Shown one piece after another: positions 1 through 13,572 of a stretch of 64,000 nt of DNA. Each line of letters begins with the position of its first letter. Within the stretch, counting starts at the first letter, position 1. Under the pieces are notes generated by a model. It was not told the DNA's origin and searched no databases. It saw only the letters and a program-made list of their open reading frames with translations. The position numbers and the translations under genes are program-made. Origin of the DNA: Dimorphilus gyrociliatus (lineage: Eukaryota > Annelida > Polychaeta > Dinophilidae); contig CAJFCJ010000020.1 of the NCBI GenBank assembly GCA_904063045.1, positions 1,666,916 to 1,730,915 of the forward strand, in the 5' to 3' direction.

Positions 1-1821
1 GAAGCTCTTGAATCAGACTTCGTCTCGGCTAACATACATCACTGGATAGACTTGATCTTTGGTTATAAACAACAAGGAGATGAAGCAGTTGAAGCAATGA
101 ATGTATTTCATCATCTTTTTTATGAAGGCGCTGTTGATATTGATACGATTGATGACCCTATGGAAAGAAACGCAGTTACGTCATTTATAAACAATTTCGG
201 GCAGATACCATCCCAACTGTTTAAACGGCCCCATCCTCAAAAGAAGTTTGCAGCTCCTCCCCGACCTCTATCAGAAGTTATTCCAGGAGCATCTTACCTA
301 ACTACGGCATCAGTTACCTTTACTGCAGGCCATTTGTACTATCATCATTTAGATAGTCTATTACCAAGTAATTATCCTGTTAAACAAGTAAAGACAGGAG
401 TGGGCCAAATCGTAGCTCTTGACAAAGGTCATGTTTTGGCTGTCGAACAGAATAAAATACTAATACCGCCAACTTTTACAAGATACGTTGCCTGGGGATT
501 TTCAGATAGATCTATTCGACTTGCGAATTATGATAGTGAGAGACCTATTGCTATTTGGGAAGATGTTGAAACGGGCGGTGGAGAAGTCCTTTGTGCGGCT
601 GCTCCAAACAACAAAACTCTCGTTACGGGTGGAACCAGTTGTGTCGTTTGCGTTTGGCATATGACAACTGGGAAGGACGCTCAATTAGCTCTAAAGAAGG
701 CTCTGTACGGTCATACAGAACCTATAACTTGTATTACGGCTTCGTCGTCGCATAATATAATAGCTAGTGGATCAAGAGACAGATCCGTTATGCTGTGGGA
801 TTTGAATAGATTAATATTTGTAAGACAATTGCGCAACCATGCTGCTCCAGTAGCGTCAGTTTGTATTAACGAGGCAACTGGAGATATAGCCACTTGCGCA
901 GGCACATATTTGTATTTGTGGTCAGTTAATGGTCAAATTTTAGCTTCCGTAAATACTGCTACAGGAAGAGGACAGCAAATATTATGCGTCGCGATTTCCA
1001 CTGCTAGAGAATGGGATACGAACAATGTAATTATGACAGGGAACAATGACGGTGTCGTTCGAATGTGGGCTCTAGAATATGCACAATTTCCGGACGATAG
1101 CCAATCCTCAAGTACAACTAATGCAACATCGAGTGTTCCTAAATACGAAAGTGGTGGTTTGCCTATGTCTGTCGATTCAGAACTATTAGACGCAGCCATA
1201 CCAATTAAATCACCTACTAACTCATTGACAGCGCATAGCTCTGAAGAGGACGATGGAGAGGAAGTTGAAGAATTGGCTGAAGAAGCCACTGAAGCGACAG
1301 ATAGTGGTAATATATCACCGGCAACTGCCGGGGATTTTGTTATTGTTGGTTCTAAACGACCGAAAGGCGAACTTAAGACTGGATTTAAATGGCAAAGGCA
1401 GTTAATATTCAAATCTAAATTGACAATGCATACAGCTTACGAAAGAAAAGATAATCAGCAACCAGCTGCAGTAACAGCTATTGCTGTTTCACGTGACCAC
1501 CGAACAATTTACGTGGGGGATTTAAGAGGCAGAGTTCACAGTTGGACTGTACCAAATGAAATAGGAAAAGGACCATCGGATCATTGGATTAAAGACGATC
1601 AAGCAGAAGCTTGCACTCAATGCAACGTAAAGTTTACGCTCTATGAAAGGCGACATCATTGCAGGAGTTGCGGTGCTATTTTTTGCGAAAACTGCAGCAA
1701 ACGTCGGATAGAGATACCAAAATTAAAAATATATAAACGAGTTCGAGTTTGTACCAAGTGTCACGATATGATCGTTAAGGAGAACGAACAGGAAACGGAT
1801 ACGCTTATGTACAATTCGTAG
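1..1821 (+). CDS. WDFY3: Alfy/WDFY3-type BEACH-WD40-FYVE protein, C-terminal part
   Basis: Scaffold protein of selective autophagy: the family binds PI3P membranes and links protein aggregates to the autophagy machinery. The frame is open from base 1, so the 5' end lies outside the window and 606 residues are visible. The first ~90 residues are the end of the BEACH domain (the FGYKQQG and NVFHHLFYEG stretches are typical). WD40 repeats follow, one ending in SGSRDRSVMLWDL near base 800. An acidic linker lies around bases 1240-1300. A FYVE finger occupies residues ~529-590, with WIKD at 1585 and the PI3P-binding RRHHCR at 1648-1665. The order matches WDFY3 and differs from NBEA or LRBA, which lack FYVE. 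All 1.8 kb is one exon, unusual beside intron-rich neighbours. The stop is TAG at 1819-1821. I am confident of the family and only slightly less so of the exact orthologue. Confidence 0.93.
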   Translation, partial: EALESDFVSANIHHWIDLIFGYKQQGDEAVEAMNVFHHLFYEGAVDIDTIDDPMERNAVTSFINNFGQIPSQLFKRPHPQKKFAAPPRPLSEVIPGASYLTTASVTFTAGHLYYHHLDSLLPSNYPVKQVKTGVGQIVALDKGHVLAVEQNKILIPPTFTRYVAWGFSDRSIRLANYDSERPIAIWEDVETGGGEVLCAAAPNNKTLVTGGTSCVVCVWHMTTGKDAQLALKKALYGHTEPITCITASSSHNIIASGSRDRSVMLWDLNRLIFVRQLRNHAAPVASVCINEATGDIATCAGTYLYLWSVNGQILASVNTATGRGQQILCVAISTAREWDTNNVIMTGNNDGVVRMWALEYAQFPDDSQSSSTTNATSSVPKYESGGLPMSVDSELLDAAIPIKSPTNSLTAHSSEEDDGEEVEELAEEATEATDSGNISPATAGDFVIVGSKRPKGELKTGFKWQRQLIFKSKLTMHTAYERKDNQQPAAVTAIAVSRDHRTIYVGDLRGRVHSWTVPNEIGKGPSDHWIKDDQAEACTQCNVKFTLYERRHHCRSCGAIFCENCSKRRIEIPKLKIYKRVRVCTKCHDMIVKENEQETDTLMYNS

Positions 1822-3301
1822 TACTCTTTAAAATTATATATTTCAGTGTTAGTCTAGTCATGCTCGTTCGTGATTTTAACCATTGATTATCAGCTATAGT
1901 TCAGTTGCATCTGTTAAGTCCCTTTGCACAAAAACAAAACTTTTAATTTAATAATTGTTTATTCCTTTTCTTTATTTAATTTTTATAGAATCGTTTTATT
2001 TTAAATATCCAATGAAAATTTATATATGTATATATATACAGTATAAATTTATATATATATATGTAATTAATAGATTTATTCAATGAATAGTTAAAATATC
2101 GTTGTCAAAAATTATTCTATTAAACGGTGTAATAAGAGCACCGCAATTAAAAGTATTATAAATTGTATTGCCTTTAATTATCTTGCTTTGAAGAGAAATT
2201 TCCTGTTATTACATTCTTACAGGAGATTAATTTAGGGGATTAATTCATATTTCTTGGAATTTCTTAATTATATTACAATTTTATTTTATGTCGAATATAC
2301 TAACAATGGTAAATCATTTATATACAATATATTATACATATTAGTATATAGACAGTAGTATATCTACAAGACAATTGGCGCCACCAAATAATTACTCGTA
2401 ACTCCATTTAAAAAGAGGGAAGTCTTTTTGCTAAAGAGAAGAATTATGATTGAATTAGTATTATTATTATTCCCCCCCCCCGTTTTCTTTTTATTATATT
2501 TTTCTATAAACAAAAAATTTGTTATTCAATCTATCAAATTACTATTCGTCTCATACTTTAAATATAGCACGTAATTACGTGTCATTAGTGACTTCTTTGA
2601 ATAGATAATTTTATCTTTAAGCCTTACATCCAATCTCTACTAATAGAAAATGATGAATAAGGATATTCTATCCTTTCACCAATTGTCTATATAAACTATT
2701 CAAAACTACTTTCAACTATAAATAGCTATATAAATTCATGATTCACATACACTGTATATAAATTAGCATTGTGTGGTGTTAAGTAAATATTTAAGCTTAG
2801 GTTTATTACCTATTCCAGAAATTTTTTATTACAAACATCTTATTAATAATGATTTTTTTATTACCTTGAAAGAAAGAAAAGAAAGAGCAAGAGAGAGACA
2901 GAGACAGAGAGATATTCTATCTTCTATTCCTTCTACTCTTGAGAGTAACTTATAAAAAAGATAAATTTTATGTACAAATAATACATACTCTTCAATAATT
3001 ACAAATAACAATGTATAAATTGTATTGTTTTTAATAGTGATAAAGTAGTTTATAGCTACAATAATACAAATTAGGAATGCCAATACTGATTAGCATAAGA
3101 GAAGATCTTAAAAAAGGAAGAAAACAGAAAACTCTCAATACACAATTCTTAATAATTATCCCTTTTTTAGATAAGATCTTTTTCTTCTTTTTCTCTTCCT
3201 TTTTATTTTCTTGATATCATTTTTTTAATACTGAAATTTAAAAAAAAAAACAAACATTGCATTTTTTGATTTGTTTTTAGCTATTTCATTTAGGTAAATG
3301 C
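1822..3301. other. Intergenic, tail-to-tail, low complexity
   Basis: About 1.5 kb between the ends of the WDFY3-type and CDKL2-type genes. It holds the 3' UTR sequence of both, long AT tracts, an ATATAT inverted stretch near 2030-2065, a run of ten C at 2472-2481 and a short GAGA tract near 2880-2910. Open frames here are low-complexity and I do not accept any as genes. Confidence 0.6.
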
Positions 3302-6498
<3,197 letters not shown>

Positions 6499-7533
6499 AT
6501 GGCAGGACAGAGAGGTGGTGTTACTAGGATTCTCAAAAAACTTGAAAGAAACATAGAGAATGGCAATTATTACGAAGCACATCAAATGTATAAAACACTG
6601 TCGTTCAGGTATTTGCCTTCAAATCTAATTTTTACCGTGTTTAATAAAGTATTATTTTCAGATACATTTCTCAAGAACGAGCCAGCGATGCAATCGAACT
6701 CCTATATAACGGTGCTAGCTTACTTCTCTCTAAAGACCAACAAGAGAGTGGTCTCGACCTCTCTTTATTATTAGTCAATACTTTGACGAATGAAAAAATC
6801 GCATTGGAGAACTGTATTATAGGTGTCTATTATTTGACTAATTTTTTACTCATATTAACTTTCTTTTATTGCATCCTCAGAAAAATTAGGAAACCTTCAC
6901 GACAAAATGAGCAAAGAAAATGTAGAACGCTTAAATTTTATGCAATTAGCACTCATTTGGACTACAGGTGGGAAAACGGATCAAAGAGGTGATCCTAGAC
7001 TACATAGATTGTTTGCAATGACATTGTGGCGAAAGGCGATTTATGATGAAGCACACCACCACTTCATACATGCAAGTGATTCAGGAAGGGATTGTGCGCA
7101 TATGTTAATTGAATTTCACTTAAAAAAAGGATATCGCTCTGAATGTGATCTATTCATTGCAAATGCTGTCCTTCAGTATCTATGCCTTAAAAATGAGACT
7201 TCAGCCATGGAAGTCTTGAAAACTTATACAACTAATCATCCATCAGTGGAAAAAGGCCCTCCATTTGTACGACCTCTCTTGAATTTTTGTTGGCTTCTAC
7301 TTTTGGCAGTTGAAAATCAGAAATTTTTAGCATTTTCAGTCTTGTTAAAAAAGTATGAACCATCAATAGTGCGTGATGCTTCTTATAAATGCTACCTAGA
7401 TAAAATTGGACAGAACTACTTTAATTTACCACCTCCGCAAAGAGTACCAGAAAACTCATTTATAGATTCTATTATGAGAATGTTCACTACTGAAGACGAT
7501 TTGTCTACACTAACGCACGACGACATAGAATAG
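6499..7533 (+). CDS. GET4: GET4/TRC35, tail-anchored protein targeting factor
   Basis: Subunit of the cytosolic complex (with GET5/UBL4A and BAG6 in mammals) that hands tail-anchored proteins to GET3/TRC40 for insertion into the ER. Three exons: 6499-6608, 6662-6822, 6881-7533, with phases 2 and 1, giving 307 aa (human about 327). The N-terminal [20 protein letters not shown] is a family hallmark and runs across the first intron. Further matches are WTTGG, HPRLH-like [35 protein letters not shown] and the [18 protein letters not shown] stretch, all parts of the alpha-helical repeat solenoid. The ATG at 6499 begins MAGQRGG, which aligns with the start of the conserved region; the open frame further upstream is low complexity. 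The stop is TAG. The gene ends 191 bp from the convergent C9orf85-like gene. Confidence 0.93.
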
Positions 7534-7724
7534 CGTTCAAAACGTTTTTGTCTTCGCTTTTCGAATTACATTTTTTATAAATGCAATTAAAATATCAATT
7601 CTCAATGGTCAATCGTTGATTTGCTGCAAATTTCTTCTTTAAAATTGCCTTTCTCCTCATTTCGAAAAAAAGATCCTGTTTTAAATAAGTTTTAAATAAA
7701 TTTAAATCACACAAGTTATGAACA

Positions 7725-8264
7725 CTAACGTCTTTGCCTTTCAGTTAAGTTGCGCAATTCTTGGTGTAATTCACTTTCTTGTCTTGAAGCCTCTTGTGAC
7801 GATTCTTCTGGTCTAAGAGAATGAAAGACAAGAAATAATAAAAATTGATAAATCTAAATAAATATCCGTTCACTAACAATGATAAATCTTCCTTATTTTT
7901 GCCGCATTTTCCGCATTCCTCTCTTTCTTTAATACATTTGTCGCAGGAAATGAAATAAGCTCTTTTAACAGTCTTCTCATTACATCTCACGCTGAAAATG
8001 GCATCGAAGAAGAATCTTAGAATAAAACCATGTCGTAGCATTTTAAGCTTACCATTTCTTAGGTTGAGTGAGAGGTTTATACTTTTTATATTTAATTCTC
8101 CATTCTAATATTTCTTGGCATTTTTTACAGCATCCTGATATAGACATCGAATTTAACTCTTTTGTCTTTTTGGAAGTGTCATGCATAGAGTTTTTAAATG
8201 CCGTCTTATTCTGATGTTTTGGAGGTCCTGATTTCTTTAAATTTCCCTTTTGGGAGCTCATCAT
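7725..8264 (-). CDS. C9orf85-family (DUF2039) zinc-binding protein
   Basis: Small conserved eukaryotic protein of unknown role. Three exons: 8053-8264, 7878-7991 and 7725-7812, giving 137 aa (136 if the second ATG at 8261 is used). The start MSSQKGN, the block CCKKCQEILEWRIKYKKYKPL and the following Cys pairs (CVRC, CDKC, CGKCG) match human C9orf85, with its basic N-terminus and several CxxC pairs that probably bind zinc. The second intron uses donor GTTAGT at 7877 in phase 2; this choice gives a Glu/Gln-rich tail ending LTERQRR, while reading through the intron would give an implausible hydrophobic stretch. The gene is head-to-head with the CCCH gene at 8552 across 287 bp, so the two probably share a promoter. 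The C-terminus is shorter than in human. Confidence 0.82.
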
Positions 8265-8551
8265 GTACTATAAATATAACTTCAATAAACAACAACGCGC
8301 TTCACATGTGTGTTTTCATGTTGCAGACCCGCACTTAATTTTTTTATATATTTTTTCAACTAAATATTTTTTACGACAACTTAAACAACTACCCTCTTTA
8401 TACATATACATAAAAATATTACGGTAAAATATAGGAAAAAATGATATATTTTATTTCTATTTCCGGTGTGAAAAACATAACGAATTGCGCGTTTATATGA
8501 AAGAAGCACAAATTCAAAAATTCCAGAAACCCCTCGCACCTTCGTAAGACT
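8265..8551. promoter_or_regulatory. Bidirectional promoter region
   Basis: 287 bp between two divergent start codons (C9orf85-like, minus; triple CCCH protein, plus). It is AT-rich with TATATA stretches at 8345-8410 and an ETS-like TTTCCGGTGTG near 8460. No other gene fits here. Confidence 0.45.
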
Positions 8552-10246
8552 ATGGCTAGAGTTAATCTATCGATAAAGAATAAAAATCAATCGAACTCGA
8601 ACTACTTTCAAAAATCTTTTCTGAAAGAGTGTTCATCAATCCACGGTTACCCTTGTTACGAAATTCGAGGAAAACAATTTCTTTTTGACACAGCTTGCGA
8701 AAAGTGTTCTAGGGAGGAATTTAATAAAGTAACGGAAATATTGGACATTAGGCACAAGTGTAAGAATGATGTACTCGTTGCGAACAAATTAAAGGGGAAA
8801 GAGAGGCGTTATTTAAATAAAATTAGAAACATTCCAAACGAAGTAACGAAAATTCAAGTTTGTCCATGGTCATTGAAGAATGAACCGTGTCCAATAATCA
8901 GGAGTGAGTGTGCTTTTACACATGCAGAAATAGAACACATTCTTTGGAAAGAAGAAATTGAGGGTAGAATGAAAATAAATGATTTCACAAACTTCATCGC
9001 ATATAAGACTGGTAGGATATTAAACTAGTAAATAATATAGGATTGATCTAATTTTCTTGTAATAAATACATGTTATAATATTATATAGGAAAGAAGGTTA
9101 ACAACGATCGAATAACTACTAATTCCAAAGGTTTATATTTAGAAATAAATAGAATACTAAATAAACATAAAAGATCGTTTAAACTTTTAAAATAGCTAAA
9201 TCTCTTTTATCGAACAATCGAAGAATTATTATTGATAATATGTCTTATATTTTGGATATTGGCTGTACTAAATGTGTACAAAAGAATACACATTGGAATA
9301 AAATAAAAATATCGAAATTACCTTTAGATCTTTGCTGTGAAAGAAATATTTTCTTCTTGCGTAATGAAGAAACAAATATTCTTGAGAACATTCGAATAGA
9401 AATACCACTCAAGAAGAGATTATTGAAATTATGTACAAATAGGACGAATAATTTAGAGTGTAATAGTCAATGTTTATTCGCTCATTCAAAAATTGAATTA
9501 GCAATCTGGGAAGAAGAAAGAAGGGGGAAAAATTTGATTATAAACTTCACATCGACTTTGAAAAGTAATTAATAGTGTGTGAAAGAGAAGAAGAAGAAAA
9601 TTCCTGTTTTATTACTTCTATATTATATTTTTTTCATACAGTAAAGAGTAATAAATCATCGGTTACTCTGGACAAGACATTCGCAGCTATTACCAGAGTT
9701 AATAATGAAAAAAACCAAAAATTTATAAACAGAAAAGAAAAAGATAAAGAAGATACACAAGTTAATACATTTGGCTTATTAATTCCATTGAATTGTTCTG
9801 ATTCACGAGAACCCCATCTTTCCTACTTAAACAGTTTAAAACTAGGTGAAAATATCTTTATTTGGTCTGTAGCCTGCGATAAGTGCTGGAGCGGTATTTA
9901 TAAATCTATAAAAGTTGATCATTTTTGCAAAAGAAATTGTCTTTTGGTAAAAAATTCACAAACAACGAAAGCAAGGTAAAGTAGATAAGATATTGAAAAA
10001 TTTCTTTTAAGACATAAGAGAATGAGCGAAAATATTCTATTACTATCTGTCTCCAGCTGGTGTCTTGTAAGGGAGAGACCTTCCGTTGTTGAAAGAAACT
10101 TGCCGACAAATATGTTATGTAAGCTTAACATCTTTAACGCCTGTGATAAGGGCGACAAATGTCAATATGCTCATGGTGACGTTGAAAGATTGTTTTGGGA
10201 GAAGGATATTTCAAGAGATATAAGTATTGAAGAATTTTTACGCTGA
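8552..10246 (+). CDS. Triple CCCH zinc-finger protein, ZC3H7-like modules
   Basis: Probable RNA-binding protein. Four exons: 8552-9011, 9196-9564, 9642-9975 and 10057-10246, giving 450 aa; all three introns are GT..AG and keep frame (phases 1, 1, 2). Three copies of one module follow each other. Each has a Cys-x2-Cys (ACEKC, GCTKC, ACDKC), then a spacer with His/Cys and a hydrophobic strand, then a CCCH finger (C-x8-C-x5/6-C-x3-H) and a Trp-Glu-rich tail (HILWKEEIEGR, LAIWEEERRGK, RLFWEKDISRD). Module 3 also has the WCLVRERP block that resembles the WxxIRPRP of ZC3H7A/B. The TPR region of vertebrate ZC3H7 is absent. The last intron acceptor was set at 10056, after a pyrimidine tract; an in-frame alternative exists at 10011. 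The family name is inference; the repeats are directly visible. Confidence 0.72.
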
Positions 10247-13200
10247 AGCCGACAGATGGCATAGACATAGCCCATTTAAAAAGAATATTGGAAGAGGGGA
10301 TTCTACTCAATGCCTCCTCTTGTGAACGCTTATGTCTTCATTATGAATATTCATATAAAATATACAGACCTCTGTATCTAAATATATTTTTATATACGTA
10401 CATTTAGATAAGCAAATGTGTATGCATATATATTTACGTATATGGTTATGTAAATATCCATAAGCAACGTTGAGAGTTGAAAGAGTCGTGATAGATGCCG
10501 TCTAACACTTATCGCGCTCCATTTCACCTTTTCATACCTTGTTCCTGCGCCTCTAATGCAGTCGATATGATGCTTATTTGTACTTTATACGCGTTTAATG
10601 CATCATTTTGTATTATTTACGCGATTACTATAACGTCAAATTTGTGGTGATTTATCGCTATCTCATAAAGGAAATTTGATAGGAGGTTCGCAGGTGGGAA
10701 ATGAAACGCTGCAAAGCGTCCATTGCTTAAAACAAACGGTCAAAGCTTTGTTCTTATCGACCCGTTCATCTCTGCGTGAAAAAAAGCGTCAAACCATCAA
10801 ATCTTTTTATTTATATTTTTATTTATAAGCATAGTTTATATACATATACATACGCTTTGCAGTAGCATGACCGTCCCCCGCGGGCGTTACTATTGTGACG
10901 GGCCGTGAATGTTGTATGAATGTCTTTGTGAGTACGACGCGTATTTAACGTTCTTTTGTTTAATTGCTAATAGCGTAAATCAAATGGTAGTTCATCTAAT
11001 CCCTTTGTTATGTAATGAAACTTTTTCATTTTATGCCGTTAAATCGATTCGGACGTTTACGGCGTGCATGTCGTTCTATACAAAAGCAATTACTAACATT
11101 TTACTTTAATGAGAATAATATAGACAGAAGTCATGCGTGAAAACGGTGAAATTCTCGCATAAAGTTTACTTACTTATTCGAATCACGTTCGTGTCCACTT
11201 ATTTTGTATATACACAGACATTCTGTTCGAATTATAGAATATATCGTTTATTTTCCATACCGTCTTGTTATAAATATATACATATCCGACGTCGGTGCTA
11301 CATCTAAAAAGATAATGATAGAATGCCATAATACTGATTCTGCGGACGACCTGCAAGGAGAGTAGGCGGTGGGGCTAGTTTAGCCAAAAGATCGATATCG
11401 AAGATGCCTCTTTTTTTTTTCAAGATAAAAAAGAGCACTATTTGTGTTATCTTTTACAAGAATAAGAAATGTTCCTATTATTTATATAATAAATAAATAA
11501 ATAAACAGAAGAGCAGCAAAGAGAATCTTATAATTAAAAATGTACTGATTTTTCATTTATTCGTATATTTTTTAAATAAAGATTAACGATCTGTTTTTAT
11601 GCGGCTTATGTATTTATAATTAGACGCCTAATTAAGCAGATTATAATTTATAAAGAGTAGAAAAAATTTAACAATTGTAAGGTTATATACTTAAAGAGTT
11701 CAGTGACAGCGGGAGAGAAAGTGACGCCGAGAGACGCACGCTTTCTTCCAATCACCGTCAGAACACGGCTTGAATATTTTATGAGGAACACAGCCCTGAT
11801 TTGCGGCGAATGCTTTAAGTTGAGTCGACGCGTGTATGCACGCTTTCTAAGGCAGTTTATTTATTATTAACATATTACATTTTTTGTTAATATAGTATAC
11901 TATATTTGTATACAGTATAAGTGGAAAATCGACGCGCATCAAGATAAAAGCAACACGTGCAGTCGAACGAGAACGTGGCGTGCAAACATGGAAAACGGAA
12001 GTAGGCAAACTATAGAATGTTTGATTGTACGAACGATTTAGTGATGCAGATCATGATGATAGCCACACGCACCTGCGAAGCTAATTTAGCATTAAGTGAG
12101 CTTTATAAATTGAGTTTGCTTCGCGGTAACTGAGAGAAAATTTCAACCGACAACGAACGCATTACGATGTACAATAGGTAATGACAATGCAGATATTTGC
12201 CGTCACTTGCCATCAGTGGAACGGAAGCGACCGACGTCCGGGCGTCATTAGGCGTTACATTCGTGCATTAGGCCTACATTAGCTATCGCCGACGCCATCG
12301 TGTTATTTTCATTTAAGTTGATTGATCGAGCTGAGGCTATTTTGTAGCGAGAGATTACGTTCTAATTGTGCATAGGCATGTATTCTAATCAGCGTTGACA
12401 GTTTGCTTGCTTTCCTCATTCGAAGAGACGCCTTTATCTTGATAAGCACGACGTTGATGGACATTCGGAGCCCTGTTTCCGGTCATACGTCGCTAAGCGT
12501 CTAGGCGACCACCGTTAAATTTTTAATTAAAAGGCGTCTTTTACTCTTCGTCTGAAGCAGTCTGCTGACGTCAGGGAGTGTTTATTCTTTCAATCTCTGT
12601 ATTTTCACTTATAGTCACCATCTGAAGCTTTCGAATGGTTTACCCCTTAAAAGATAATGATATTGTCTGTGAGTGATACAAGTGTGCTTTGGTTATGAGA
12701 CATGTATGATAATCACGCTTACTCTATTGAACACCCTATAATTACACATGTTTAATTATATGTATATAGATAATATAAAAACGCCCGTGTGTAAATATAC
12801 ACGCGTATAAAATAGCGATTAAGGCGTTCACGAGAGCGTCCATCGTGAGTCAGGCTGGCGTTTAATGGCGTCTGCTTGATTGTATCATTTCAATAAAAGT
12901 CGCCGTCACGCGGTGCGGAGTTGCGTATATATGCATACGATACCGAAATTTAGTTTTTTGACTGATTGTCTTCGGGTGCAAGGGTCAATAACTTTGTTTT
13001 TAAATATAAGAGCAAATGTATAAGTGTCTTATGCATGCTAATTACTTGATGTAGAAAGACAAGAAGAATTTTATTATCTCCTTTTTATTGGACGAAATGA
13101 AATGAAGCAAAAAGTAGCGTATGGTGGGAATAAATGGCCTTGAATCGAAGCAATATAAGCCACTCTACGCCGATTATGCCTAGATGAGACGTTTCATTAC

Positions 13201-13572
13201 GGATATATTTAGACAATTTAGACTCATTTTGTTAAAGTACTCGCTCCCTAATAAAACATAATCAAACCATTCTTATGCGCGCAGTATGAGTCGACAGCTT
13301 CGTATTCTGACGCTTATGCGCTTTGACAGCGTCTTTTTAACGCCAGAAGACGTCACTTAAAAGAATAAGGGAGGTGAGCGAAATCAAATAAAGTTTCGCC
13401 TTGAATTATCGAGTCGGCGAGATAACTATTTAATATTCATAAGATACAGCTAAACGCTGATTGGTGTGACGCTTAGGCACCGCAGCCAATCATCGCTCAC
13501 TGCCCTTCATCAACCGGAGCCGTATATTTGGCTGATCAGGACTGCCGTGTACAATTGTGAATGTAAGTTGTC
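10247..13572. promoter_or_regulatory. Large noncoding region upstream of Otp
   Basis: 3.3 kb without a convincing gene. Base composition is more GC- and CpG-rich than elsewhere, and the word GCGTC/GACGC recurs about 18 times by eye between 10.68 and 13.64 kb. There are also several ACGTCA/TGACGTC-like sites (for example near 12555 and 13350) and one TAGGCCTA near 12270. This is a good candidate for the cis-regulatory DNA of the neural homeobox gene downstream. Frames such as the one at 10909 look like chance. Confidence 0.5.

Noticed and set aside
2829-3083. 84-codon minus-strand frame
   Set aside because: Composition is almost only Ile/Phe/Leu/Tyr plus a translated GA repeat; typical of AT-rich noncoding DNA.
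7745-8041. 98-codon minus-strand frame over the C9orf85-like gene
   Set aside because: It reads through both introns of that gene; splicing gives the family sequence and a sensible C-terminus.
8552-10246. Three separate tandem zinc-finger genes
   Set aside because: Stops after modules 1 and 2 lie just past good donors, and all introns keep the frame, so one spliced gene is simpler.
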